NCBI GenBank assembly: GCA_016715405.1
Contig: JADKAE010000002.1
Location: forward strand, 558,001 to 622,000
Direction of reading: 5' to 3'
From: Saprospiraceae bacterium
GTDB taxonomy: Bacteria; Bacteroidota; Bacteroidia; Chitinophagales; Saprospiraceae
Length of the DNA: 64,000 bases
The translations under genes were made by a program, and so were the position numbers. Within the stretch, counting starts at the first letter, position 1; each line of letters begins with the position of its first letter. The notes under the pieces were generated by a model. The model worked only from the letters and a program-made list of their open reading frames with translations, did not search any database and had not been told where the DNA came from. This document shows, piece by piece, positions 30,852 through 41,019 of this stretch.

Positions 30852-30886
30852 AGGGAGAGATGCCTGGAGGGGTGTCTCTCCCTTTT
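30852..30886 (+). terminator. Terminator-like hairpin after hppA
   Basis: Stem agggagaga (30852-30860) / tctctccct (30875-30883) with a 14-base loop and a following TTTT. The left arm is part of the purine octamer repeat (30824-30860), so a repeat unit has become half of a terminator. Confidence 0.65.
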
Positions 30887-31050
30887 GCTTTTTGTCCAAT
30901 AGGAAGCTAGCAGGAATTTAAGTGTTTCAGGGGGCGGTTTTTTCGGGGGTGGTGGTTGGCTTTTCGCCCGCCCTTCGCCCGGGGGGGGGGGTTGTTGGGG
31001 GGGGGGGGGGGGGGGGGTCTTTGTTGGGGAATTGGACTTCGTAGTTTAAT
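30887..31050. other. Poly-G low-complexity stretch
   Basis: Runs of G10 and about G21 near 30980-31018 interrupted by TTGTT. I see no gene or structure. It resembles sequencing or assembly noise, like the stretch at 22118-22205. Confidence 0.55.
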
Positions 31051-31806
31051 TTAAAAATATTTTGTAAGGCCCACTTTAAGACCTAACAGGTTATTCCTGG
31101 TTTCTTCTTTTTCAAAAACATATGAAGCCCCTATTTGAGTTTGCTCACCTGTCGTAACATCTGTTCGGGTTTGTATTTGGTCGGTCCTGAAGTCATAACT
31201 ACCCGACGTAGGCCTGAATTCAAAAGCTATAGCGGTAATTACATATAAATTCCTCGCTATTTGAGATTTTATATAAATAGAAAGCTCCTTAGATATAAAA
31301 TTCTTTGTTCTGCTTGTAAGGGAGTAGCTATACTGAAAACTTCCGTTGAGATCAAAATCAAAGTCTTCCGGCTTGATTACAGTCTCCTTTTTCATCGCCA
31401 AATTATACTGTAATTCATACTGAAATCCTATTGAATTCGCATGGAAAACCTTCCACTCTGAGCCAATACGAAGAGGTATTCCTAGATGTTGTTGCGAAAA
31501 ATTGATTGCTTTGAGATTATAGCCATATCCCAGATGCTTTACATTTTGGAAGTAACTATTGTTGGAATATTCCAAACCCGTACCCAGGAAAAAATTAAAT
31601 CGCTTCTTCGGAAAGAAAAAATAGTTTGCATCAAGGCCAATTGGGATTAATTTCGAATGGTTTTCAAATTCAATCCAATCCGTTTTGGAATCTATATTCG
31701 ATGGTGAAATTCCAATGCCTGAAATCAGTCTGACTTCAATATTTTGTCCCACCATAAAATCAACGCCAAAAACCAAAAAGCTAAGCATTACTAAAATCTG
31801 TCTCAT
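31051..31806 (-). CDS. Predicted outer-membrane beta-barrel protein
   Basis: 251 residues from the ATG at 31806 (MRQILVMLSFLVFGVDFMVGQ), which gives a clean signal peptide; the frame could start at 31857 but adds only a polar leader. The mature part is full of alternating aromatic strands (NYFFFPKKRFNFFLGTGLEY, YVITAIAFEF) and ends in KVGLTKYF, a C-terminal Phe typical of outer-membrane barrels (PorT/OmpW-like size). Its function is unknown. Base composition is clearly AT-richer than the genes on either side, suggesting a different history. Confidence 0.75.
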   Translation of the reverse strand: MRQILVMLSFLVFGVDFMVGQNIEVRLISGIGISPSNIDSKTDWIEFENHSKLIPIGLDANYFFFPKKRFNFFLGTGLEYSNNSYFQNVKHLGYGYNLKAINFSQQHLGIPLRIGSEWKVFHANSIGFQYELQYNLAMKKETVIKPEDFDFDLNGSFQYSYSLTSRTKNFISKELSIYIKSQIARNLYVITAIAFEFRPTSGSYDFRTDQIQTRTDVTTGEQTQIGASYVFEKEETRNNLLGLKVGLTKYF

Positions 31807-31956
31807 TGTTACCGTTTTTATGTGATTAAAAATTGCTTTACCTGCTCGTGTTTCCATGCTGCAAATAACACCTCCTTCCTATTTAAAAAAAAGAACAAAT
31901 TATTCAATTTTTAGACTATTGATAAAAATTAGTAACTGTAAATCAATTATTTACAA

Positions 31957-31964
31957 TATATTTG
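31957..31964 (+). promoter_or_regulatory. Bacteroidota -7 box TATATTTG, very close to the start codon
   Basis: Only 4 bp separate the box from the ATG at 31969, so the transcript would begin at or near the start codon (leaderless) or a later ATG is used. Confidence 0.45.
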
Positions 31965-31968
31965 TTTG

Positions 31969-33377
31969 ATGAAAAACGGAAAATTATTCCAATTGATACG
32001 CACGCTCAGCATGGCTGAACGGCAACAGTTCAGGGATTTTCTTCACTCGCCTTTTCACAACAAACGCGAAGATTGCCAGCGGCTCTGGGCTGCCCTTGAA
32101 GGAATAAAGGAGGGTCGATTACCCGAAAAAGAAAGGCTTTACCAGGAATCATACCCCCAAAGCCCCTATGACGACCAGCGCTTTCGCCTGTTGCAAAGCA
32201 CCTTGTTGGGATTGCTGGAGTCCTTCCTCGTCCTCCAGGGGTTCGGGCAAAACGAATTGGAGCAGGAACTCCTTCTCATCAGAGAATACCGGAAAAGGGG
32301 CTTGGAAAAGCACCTAAGAGGAGCCAGGCGCCGGGTAGAGAAACATTTGGAAGGCCTGAAAACAGCAGAAGCGCTAAGGATGAGGCACGAAATAGAACGG
32401 AGGCCTTCCATCTGGAAGCCCAGAAGAACCCGACCGGCAACCTGAGCAATCAACCCATGCTCGACCGGTGGGACGAATACTACCTGGCCATTAAGATCCA
32501 GCAGGCATGTTCGGCCAAAGCGTACGAAGCTGTCGCCAACACCTCTTATGACTATGGCCTGCTTGACGCCCTTTTCGACCGGGTGGATTGGGAGCGGTAT
32601 ATGTCCCTTCCCGTCATTTCCCTCTACTATCACGGCTACTGGATGCTGGCTAGGCCGGAAGTAGAAGCGCATTTTGCCTCCTTTAAACAATCCCTCCTGC
32701 AGCACGCCGAATCTTTTCCCCTGGCAGAGCGCACGAACCTTTTCATGCTCGCTGCCAACTACTGCACCCGAAAGTATAACGAAGGCCGAAAGGAATACGC
32801 CCGGGAGTCGAACGAGATCTACAAGGCGGGGCTTGCTTCCGGCGCCTTTCTGGTGCAGGGGCAGTTTTATCGCTTCACGTTTCGCAACATCGTGATCATT
32901 GCCCTGGTGGTAGGCGATTTTGAGTGGGCGGAGCAATTTATCGAAGACTACCAGGCTTATCTGTCGCCCCGTTACCGGGAGAGCACGGTCAGTACCACCC
33001 GGGCTCTGTTGGAATATCAGCGGCAAAACTACGGCCGGGCCCTGGAACTACTGCAAAAGTCAGCATACAGCGACCTGGTATTCAACCTGTCGGCCAAAGC
33101 CCTCCTGATCAAAATCTACTACGAGACCGGCGAATACGACCTGCTCGACGCCCACCTGGCCGCCATGCGCACCTTCATTCGCCGGCAAAAGAACCCGAGC
33201 TACCACGTGGTCAACTTCCGACAATTGGTCTACTTCGCACAGCGCCTGCTCGAGTTGAACCCCTTCGATCCAGGCGACAAAGCCAGCCTACTGGAAGAAG
33301 TAGCGATGGCAAAGGTCGTGGCTGAAAAAGACTGGCTGCTGCGGATGCTGGAAAAGCCGCCAATAATTTTTATGTAG
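31969..33377 (+). CDS. Helical-repeat protein of unknown function, frameshifted
   Basis: Rejoined length about 470 residues. The N-terminal stretch (LFQLIRTLSMAERQQFRDFLHSPFHNKREDCQRLW) is a pattern I know from a large paralogous Saprospiraceae/Lewinella family with no assigned role. The body is helical and TPR-like (RALLEYQRQNYGRALELLQ). The first frame stops at 32445; the second continues with AFHLEAQKNPTGNLSNQPMLDRWDEYY if one base is added in the purine stretch at 32398-32405. No signal peptide or membrane segment. Confidence 0.75.
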
Positions 33378-33396
33378 TGTACCAAGATTCGAAAAA

Positions 33397-36258
33397 TCAC
33401 CTATTCGTCAAAGAGACACTGATACTATTAAATTCAATTCGGTTAATCCTCGTATCGCAGTTGCAATCGGCGTCTCCGCTGATATCGGCGCCGCCGGTAT
33501 CGCCTACTACGACCATACGGGCTATTGGGCCGCCAGGGACAAAGGCGTGTTCGTCGCCGTCGCAGCCTTGCCAGAATTCATCGCGGCCGCCACCTATCAA
33601 GAGGTGGTTGATATTCACCGAAGGAGTGGAGTTTATATTTAAGATTCTCATTCCGGGAGGCGCGGTGTAAATTGTCCTTGTCCATGATCCTCTTACCTCC
33701 GACCAGTCACCTCCTGTTTCCCTGGCGATAAAATCGATGCGGGCAAGTAGGTTGTTGCCATCCGGACTAATCGATATATTTATACTACCACTTAGGCGCG
33801 GACCGTTGCCGCCAAATTCATGATCGCCGGCAATTTTATTGGAGGGACATAACCCGGTGATGGCGGCAGGCAGCACGTTTTGTACATTCACATTGCGGAT
33901 TCTTCTGATTGACCAGCGGTTGGTCGTGCTATTGCCGTTGCACTGCTGAAATACGACATGTCCTCCGTTTTGCTGGTAGTTCGCCTGGTTTCCCTCTAAT
34001 AATTGGTATAGAGGAAGAGAGGTATTGTACGTGCCACAAAGTGATCTAATCATATACGTATTACCAGCTGCAGATTCGATCAGCCATTTACATTCTGTAG
34101 GGAAAATCTGCACTCTTTCGCCATTATCCACACCATCACAACCGTCAATACTGTTATCGGAGAGGTTATTGCCGAAAGCCAGATTAGTTATGCGGTGAAC
34201 CCATCTTCCATTTTCAAAAAATGCTTTGATGTACCATAATTGGTTATTGCCCCCATGATAATCCCACAATTGCACATTGGCATGGTCGGATGCATCCAGC
34301 GCCTTGTTATTGGCATTGAGCCGTATACTATAGATTCCTTCTTCCATCCTGGTGGTGTTACCTCTGCAAATCTCTGTGGAGAAAGAAGGGCTTGTCATGG
34401 CCTTTACCACGAGTTCGTATACATTGTCATCTGCCGGGTTTTCGCCTTCTACGCTGAAGGTGAGCGTATTACCAATAGAAATGTTGCGGGTTCTATAGGT
34501 TTTTGCCTGTTCATTATTGCCCACCAATGCAGTAGAAATGAGTTGTAAACCAGTGCCTCTTAGCACCAGGTTGCCATATCGGTCTCCCCTGGGGGTGGTC
34601 AGTACAATGTCGGTGGTGTATTGTCCCGGTTGGCTTGGGGCGAAAATTCTAAAATAGTCTCTATCCACAATGGCGGGAGTATTATTACCTCGTGAAGGAA
34701 TATACACGATAGCGCCAGGTATAACACTCTGGGCGTAGAGGGACCCGTCTATTTGTCTTGCCGAGGAAGGCACGTCAAAATTTTCCTCGCCATAAGACAA
34801 ATTGTAGGTAGGTGCATATCTGCTAAAACGAGGAATGCCGGCATTTTGATAATCATTGGCTGCAATAATAAAAGCCAGGGGGTTCACCAGGTTTCGCCGG
34901 CGTCCTGTGGGGTCGATAGGTAAAGCATTGCTTTGTAAAGCAGTTTCCACAAGTAAGTTTCGCATTAATACAGGAATCTGGCTGCGTTGGGCCACAGTCA
35001 AAGCGGTATTGCGTGGATTAAGCAAAGGGTTTACCGCCATAGCATTGGCGATCAGGCCTGTAATAAACGGAGCAGAAGAACTTGTGCCATTAAAACCTTG
35101 ATGGAGCTCCTGTGTATACCCACCAGCGGGCTCTGCATCTGTAATGGTAGGAGCCAGGTAGTATCCGTCTTCCGGACCCCAAACATCCACCCTGCTGCCA
35201 AAAGTTTGCGTATTGCCATACGGAGCGTTCACATTAGCTGCGCCCACGCAAATAACGTCTTGTAAAACGGCCGGTACTACATGCCAATCTTCTACTGTTT
35301 GGCGATTTTGGTCCCAGTTGATCACGTTAACAATTTCGGCCGGAACCCTGGAGGCAAAACTTTCTCTAGACATGAAATTGCCGGCACTTGCCACTACGGG
35401 TACTCCCCGACTTTTAGCGTATTGAATGGCTTCTTGCATAGCGTTTGGCGGGTTGCCCAATGCAATCTGAGCTACGCATGTCGCGGTAAATCCTGTGAGG
35501 GCTGTGATCGCCGCCGCGTGGCATATTTCGGGGCCGGGCGGCGGGCAAATGAAGCGGAGGCCTTCACACGCTAAAAAGGCCCCTCCAAATACAGCTGATC
35601 CTACGGCGCCGCATATTTCGGCCCGGCCTGCTTCGCTGCAAATATTGGGCGCTCAGCCGAGTATGTTGGTCAATATTTTACAAGGATAACCGGCACTGAT
35701 ATTGATTACCTGCGCATTGCGATCTACTGCGGCTCTGATGGCAGTGGCAATGCCAAAAGCGTAGGCATCCTTACCACCCATTTTGATTAATACGGGCCTT
35801 GCTACCTGGCCGGCTACGCCTGCGGTAGATAGGATACCGCTGCTATGTGCACCGTTGTTCAAAACCCCGCCTATTCTTGACCAGACTCCATTGCCATGCC
35901 AGGAATATCCACCTACACCACTATTTTCTGAAGTTGGCGGGCCCATCGCCGAGTTATCCGAGCAGTCTAATCTGATACCTCCATCAAAAATAACCTGACA
36001 CTGCGGGATCGAGCTCAAGGGCACGCCGTAGTCCAAATTGTAATTAAACCCCTGGTCGATCACGCCTACATTGACTTGTTCGTTATCTCTGTCCCAAATG
36101 GCCATAAAATTCCACACCTGAGGCACCGATATGCCAAAACCTCTAGGATAACTTTCTCCCACTGCAGGCGTTTGAATCGTGGGATTAATCCATTCTTCCA
36201 CACAATTGCCGGAAGAGGATGCTTCGGCAAAAACGGCTTTGGGATTAGGGCTCACCAT
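33397..36258 (-). CDS. S8 (subtilisin-type) protease with ricin-type lectin domain, in-frame TGA
   Basis: The catalytic Asp is in VGVIDQGFNY, His in WHGNGV, the oxyanion Asn in VVASAGN and Ser in GTSSSAP. A Cys-rich insert of about 70 residues lies before the oxyanion block. The frame is open on both sides of one TGA at 35653-35655, within that insert, with no frame change. After the protease come a beta-rich region, a ricin B-like lectin domain (NNKALDASDHANVQLWDYHGGNNQLWYIK) and a C-terminal beta domain. The frame continues upstream past 36258 into the end of the DUF7452-repeat gene (SEVLKLVQFCIQSQLEGFM), so both are probably one protein of about 1800 residues. Confidence 0.75.
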
Positions 36259-36299
36259 AAATCCCTCCAGTTGCGACTGGATGCAAAATTGAACCAGTT

Positions 36300-38780
36300 T
36301 TAAAACTTCGCTGTTGCTCCCCTCAAAGAATCTGCCAGTCCCAACACCGATCTCACCTGGGGCAAATGGGTCAAATTGATTTTATTCAGATCGATCTGAA
36401 CCAGATACATCTGTCCCTGGGTACTGTCATTCATAGGCAACGCACCGATAATGGTTCCTTGCGAATAATTCAAAAAACGATCAAGCTCCTGCTGGCTGGG
36501 GCCGTAATAAATAACCTGCCCCGCCGCTATTTCTATAGGCACATCATTGCCGGCCATCAGGGTGCCGGATATGATTTCTCCTTGCGCATTTGTTTCATTA
36601 TCCGATAAGGCAATTGCAGGATTGACCGCCACAGGAGATTCACTTACCGGGCCGGCTATGAGCGCAAAGTCGGAAACAAAATCGGGCAGTTGATTATTTC
36701 CGGCTTGCTGGGTTTTTGATAACATATAATAGGCTGTTATCATCTCGCCCGCTTCTACGCGCAATATGCCGTCGTTGGGGGTGCTGCTGCCACCAATTCT
36801 TATGGTGATCCCTTTTAGCGTGTTAAAATTCACCCCATCTGCGCTTTGTATCTCAACGACTTCGGTGTCTTGGGTTTTTTGGGATACATACACAACGTAT
36901 TTATTTTCACTTAAATCAAAAGTGGACTGCAGACCGACTTTACATGTCATGGTATTGCCATCCTCATACGCAAGTTGATTTAATTCCAAAGTCAGCGGTG
37001 AAGTGGCCACATAGTTTTCCTGGGCTTTTGCTTTGATCGACAAGACATTAAATTTTGCTCCCACCGGCATGACTGCAGTATTTCCGGTTAAGATTGACCA
37101 GTTATTTCTACCCGGCGGGTAATACAGCCCTGTTGAATTGGGGTTGTAGGGGCCGCTATCACCATAATGGTGTGTCAGGAAAATGAATTTATCCGGATCA
37201 GATTCTATTATTTCTGAGGCGGACAAGACGGAGCCCCATATATTGGACTCGATAGCTATATGGCTTAAGGCCCGCCCGGTTTGAACGCTCACATTAAATT
37301 TGGCGTTGGCGGGCATGGACTTGAGATTTTCGTTGTAAATAGTCCACCGGCTGCCGTTATACCATACGCCTACTTCGTTTGGGTTATAAGGCCCGTTACT
37401 GCCCCAGTTTTGGGTAACCAAAATTACAGCGTTAGGATTATCGTTGAGCAAGGGGTGGTCCAGTGTGGTTATATGCCCGGAGGTATTAGTCGGTGTAGCT
37501 GTATGTAAAAACGCCTTCGTGGATGGATTTTCTACCATGACATTGTACCTAATGTCAACAGGCATGGGGCGTAAATCCTGGTTGAACACATTCCAGCGGC
37601 CATTGCTATACCATACGCCTGCCACACTTTCATTGTACACTACGCGGTAATCCGGGGTAACTTGCAACAGCGCACCGGGGTTGTCATTGGTAAGCTCATT
37701 GTCAATGATCGTCCAATTGCTGCGGATGTTTTCAGCGGTAGCGATATGCTTAAATGCCCGTGCGACCAATTCTGCCGGTGGGCCTGGGTCAATGGCGATC
37801 ACGTTTATTTTTGCGTATTCGCGCAGGGGCGTGGAGTTGGCATTGTATATGGACCAATTATTGTTTTTATAATTCCAAACGTCATCCGGGTGGTCGTACC
37901 ACGATATTAAGGGACTGTCATTATAAGGGCCGGAAGTATACATACCGCTGCCATCCGGCCGGGAATCCTCTCCCCAACCCCAGTTAGCAGTGGCAAACAA
38001 AATGACATCCCGATTGCCGTTTATCGCTGTGTGTTCAAGAAATGTAATTTGTTGCCCTGCGGGGATGATATTTGAAGTATTTGCCGTGTGCATAAATGCC
38101 GTTGCATTGGCAAAACCTGGCACAACCCCATTTTCGACTACCATCACATTAAACCGCGCACCGACGGGCAAGAGTGAGTTGGCTGCTACTACCGGGTCAT
38201 TTGAAAAATAATTGTTATTTGAAATAAACCACTTGCCGTTTGAATAGGAAACCACTTGCGAATTATCATTGTATACGCTATCCCTGTTTTGAGTCACAAA
38301 AATGAGGGCTCTTGCTTTATTATTTGTGGCAATGTGGTCTATTACCATTGTATTGTTAGCCCACCCTGTTTTGCTTTCAGCCGTACAGGTTATCTTAAAA
38401 CAGTTGGGGTTATTGGCAGGCGAAACAAGTACGTTGAACGTGAGATTTTCAGGCATGGGCGCCTGCCTGTTCTCATTAAATATTGTCCAACGGGTTCCAT
38501 TATACCACACACCCGCATTTTGATTATAACTCACGCCTGCTATATCGCTACCGTTTACATTCCAGTTGGGCAAAATGAATATGATGGCATCCGGATTGCC
38601 GTTCAATTGCGGGTGGTCGAGTATGGTACTATTCCCGTTTATATTGGAAGAATTGGTGACATGCCGGAATACGGTTTGCGCTTGTGTATGGGTTATAGCT
38701 GATAAAATAAATATCAGACTGTATAGTATTTTATTGATGGGAAAAGACCTGATAAATAGGGGTAAAATTGTTTTTTTCAT
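36300..38780 (-). CDS. Secreted protein with six DUF7452-like repeats; N-terminal half of the S8 protease
   Basis: 826 residues from the ATG at 38780, with a signal peptide ending near THTQA-Q. Six repeats of about 75-95 residues follow (F.H.A...N ... LDHP.LN.NP.A...VTQNW ... GVWYNG.RWTIYNE ... MP....FNV.V), at roughly 20-105, 108-195, 200-300, 305-380, 384-460 and 462-540; this is the DUF7452 pattern. From about 700 it resembles a protease propeptide (MYLVQIDLNKINLTHLPQVRSV). The frame ends LADSLRGATAKF. With one more A in the A3 run at 36325-36327 it would read LADSFEGSNSEVLKL and enter the S8 protease frame. Confidence 0.8.
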   Translation of the reverse strand: MKKTILPLFIRSFPINKILYSLIFILSAITHTQAQTVFRHVTNSSNINGNSTILDHPQLNGNPDAIIFILPNWNVNGSDIAGVSYNQNAGVWYNGTRWTIFNENRQAPMPENLTFNVLVSPANNPNCFKITCTAESKTGWANNTMVIDHIATNNKARALIFVTQNRDSVYNDNSQVVSYSNGKWFISNNNYFSNDPVVAANSLLPVGARFNVMVVENGVVPGFANATAFMHTANTSNIIPAGQQITFLEHTAINGNRDVILFATANWGWGEDSRPDGSGMYTSGPYNDSPLISWYDHPDDVWNYKNNNWSIYNANSTPLREYAKINVIAIDPGPPAELVARAFKHIATAENIRSNWTIIDNELTNDNPGALLQVTPDYRVVYNESVAGVWYSNGRWNVFNQDLRPMPVDIRYNVMVENPSTKAFLHTATPTNTSGHITTLDHPLLNDNPNAVILVTQNWGSNGPYNPNEVGVWYNGSRWTIYNENLKSMPANAKFNVSVQTGRALSHIAIESNIWGSVLSASEIIESDPDKFIFLTHHYGDSGPYNPNSTGLYYPPGRNNWSILTGNTAVMPVGAKFNVLSIKAKAQENYVATSPLTLELNQLAYEDGNTMTCKVGLQSTFDLSENKYVVYVSQKTQDTEVVEIQSADGVNFNTLKGITIRIGGSSTPNDGILRVEAGEMITAYYMLSKTQQAGNNQLPDFVSDFALIAGPVSESPVAVNPAIALSDNETNAQGEIISGTLMAGNDVPIEIAAGQVIYYGPSQQELDRFLNYSQGTIIGALPMNDSTQGQMYLVQIDLNKINLTHLPQVRSVLGLADSLRGATAKF

Positions 38781-38884
38781 AACCCTTTCATTTTTAAGGT
38801 TGCCAAAATGGTCATTCAGAAATATGAATACCACCATATATCAGGCAACGCTATAAAAGGTTATCACCCCCCCCTTATTTTATT

Positions 38885-38968
38885 TCGGATTGCGGATTTC
38901 GGATTTCGGATTTTTCCAAAATCCCCCTCTCTCCCTCTCTCCCCCTCTCCCCCTCTCCCCCTCGCCCT
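38885..38968. repeat. TTCGGAT heptamers followed by CCCTCTCT octamers
   Basis: Four units of ttcggat (38886-38917) adjoin about five pyrimidine octamers (38927-38968) that reach the caspase gene stop. Two repeat families meet end to end here. Confidence 0.75.
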
Positions 38969-40920
38969 CACTCCCCAATCACCACCGCCACGGTCTTCAC
39001 CTGTATCTCCTGGGCCAATGCTGCGTCGTTGCCGCGCCGGAAGGGATCAGTCAGCAGGCGGTCCAATCGCGACCAGCCGGCGTTGCGGGTGGGGCCGGCC
39101 AGGCCGCCCAGGTCGAGCGGGGTTTCGGTGGCGATGAGTTTGATGAGGTCGGGGCCGAGTGGCGGGGCGATTTCCATGATGACGTCGAGCTCGCGACTTT
39201 CGCCGGGGCGCAGGTAGTATTCGGCGGGCAGGCGACCAGGGGCGGGGATGAGCAGGTTGACTTGCTCGTCGGGCTGTATGTCGAGGATGCTGAAGTAGGC
39301 AGGCCGCAAACCGCGGTTGCTGACGCGCAATAACACCGACTCCCCTACCCGAAACCGCCATTGGCCGCCGAGCTGCAAGAGCGCCGGGTCGAGGCGCTCC
39401 ACGATCTGACTTTTGCCGCCGTTTTTACGCACGGTTATGGGCACAAAGTCGAGCTCCAATTGCAGCAGCGGCGACTGCGCTTCCAATCTGCGCAATAAGC
39501 GGGCGCGGGCCACGCCTACGACAACCTCAAAAGCCTGCTCTACCCAGGTATCCGGGTGGCTGTTTCCACTTTTCCAGGGTACCTGCCCCTCGTAGGTGCT
39601 TATACGCCAACCGGCGTCGGTGGAGATGGTGAGTTCAGCGCCTTCCGTACTCTCTCTGATCAGCGGATAGGCCGACAAGCGCTCCCGGAGGCGCTCCACA
39701 TTGGCGCCCTGGCCGGTTATGGCGTATCTAAGCACCGGACTCACTAGAGCAGCCTGCCGCACCAATACCCAGGCGGAGCGGGCGGCTTCTTGGCCGATGG
39801 GGTGGTGTAGTTCTACTTTGCAGTCAAACAACGACGACTGACGAATGGTGCCGGTGGCTAAAGGTTCTGTTTGGACGGTATCCCGAATATCGGGCGGGAA
39901 TACGGCGACGGTCGTCCCCGGGGTGAACCCGCTCAGCAAGCCGGCGTCGAGGGAGAGTTCGTAGTCGCTATCCCAGTAGCTCACATTGGCATGAGGCAGG
40001 ATGGCCGCCCAGCGCCCGTCGCTCAACCTGCGGTCGAGTTGGCCTTCCGCCAGGGGGAATTGCCGCAACGATACCCCCGCCATAATGGCTTTGACATGGT
40101 CAAACAAGCCGCGGTAGGTGGCAGGTATGCCATGCTGTAATGCCCGGCATAGGGCGTAAGTGAGGGGCCCGGCGTAGGCGCCGTCGGGCAAGACCACTTC
40201 CCAACTCAACTGGTGGGGGGCGCTGGCGTAAAACACGGCCTGCGGCGCCAGTCTGACGGCGTTGTCGCCGGCATTGTCATCGGTCATACCCGAAGTTTCT
40301 CCACTTAGTTGCTTGCTCAGCCGTTTAACCCGCCCTGGCGACCCCATCACCACATCAGTACCGCGAGCCACACCGGCGCCGCGCATGGCCGAACCCGAGT
40401 TGCAGGCGTCGATCACGACAAACAGGTCGCCGCGGCTGTCGAGTTTGCGGCGCAGGCGCTGCATCCAGGCGCCCCAGTCGTCGTCGCGCAGCAGGTTTTC
40501 GCCGCGATAGCCGCCGGCGTCGTAGTATTTGGGCGAGTCGTAGGGTACCAGCGCTTCGTCGAGGCCGTCGACTTCGTCGCCGTTGTCGTCCACAATCTGC
40601 TGGCCGTGGCCCGAGAAGTGGACGTACACGCGATCGCCGGGCTGTACGGCCTGCTCCAATTGGGCCAGGGCCTGCAAAATATTGGCACGGGTGGCTTGTG
40701 CATTGGCGACTACATTGACACGAGCGGCTTCGCAGCCCAATGCAGGCAACACGACCTGTTGCAATAAACCCAGGTCGTTGTCGGCGTGCAGGGTATTCCA
40801 ACCTGAAGCGGCGGGATAGTTGCCTATGCCGATGAGCAGGGCATGGCTTCGGGGTTGCGCCATACAACACAAAACTGCCGGTAAAATAAATCCGGTGAGG
40901 AGGTAGGTTTTGGTATACAT
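38968..40920 (-). CDS. Secreted caspase-family (C14) peptidase
   Basis: 650 residues with a signal peptide (MYTKTYLLTGFILPAVLCCMAQ). The caspase p20-like domain spans about 25-300. It starts SHALLIGIGNYP, the catalytic His is in YVHFSGHGQQ and the Cys in VVIDACNSGSA. The rest is beta-rich; near 555-625 a segment (VGESVLLRVSNRGLRPAYFSILDIQPD) resembles DUF4384, often fused to bacterial caspases. The protein would act in the periplasm or be exported. It is divergent from the CHAT-domain gene, with only 99 bp between them, an arrangement fitting shared control. Confidence 0.9.
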   Translation of the reverse strand: MYTKTYLLTGFILPAVLCCMAQPRSHALLIGIGNYPAASGWNTLHADNDLGLLQQVVLPALGCEAARVNVVANAQATRANILQALAQLEQAVQPGDRVYVHFSGHGQQIVDDNGDEVDGLDEALVPYDSPKYYDAGGYRGENLLRDDDWGAWMQRLRRKLDSRGDLFVVIDACNSGSAMRGAGVARGTDVVMGSPGRVKRLSKQLSGETSGMTDDNAGDNAVRLAPQAVFYASAPHQLSWEVVLPDGAYAGPLTYALCRALQHGIPATYRGLFDHVKAIMAGVSLRQFPLAEGQLDRRLSDGRWAAILPHANVSYWDSDYELSLDAGLLSGFTPGTTVAVFPPDIRDTVQTEPLATGTIRQSSLFDCKVELHHPIGQEAARSAWVLVRQAALVSPVLRYAITGQGANVERLRERLSAYPLIRESTEGAELTISTDAGWRISTYEGQVPWKSGNSHPDTWVEQAFEVVVGVARARLLRRLEAQSPLLQLELDFVPITVRKNGGKSQIVERLDPALLQLGGQWRFRVGESVLLRVSNRGLRPAYFSILDIQPDEQVNLLIPAPGRLPAEYYLRPGESRELDVIMEIAPPLGPDLIKLIATETPLDLGGLAGPTRNAGWSRLDRLLTDPFRRGNDAALAQEIQVKTVAVVIGE

Positions 40921-41019
40921 ACGCCTAATATATTTCGATGATATTATAAAGTTATCAGATTAGTATTCAAATTGTTATTTTATTTTTAACCTCAATTTAT
41001 TTTGATTACCAATAAACCA

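Noticed and set aside
30980..31018. G-quadruplex regulatory element
   Set aside because: The runs are nearly pure poly-G without spaced GGG tracts, and a similar stretch elsewhere is tied to a duplicated flank; an artefact is more likely.
35653..35655. TGA as selenocysteine or recoded codon
   Set aside because: No SECIS-like hairpin or sel genes are visible, many other genes in the window end in TGA, and S8 proteases have no known selenocysteine at this place.
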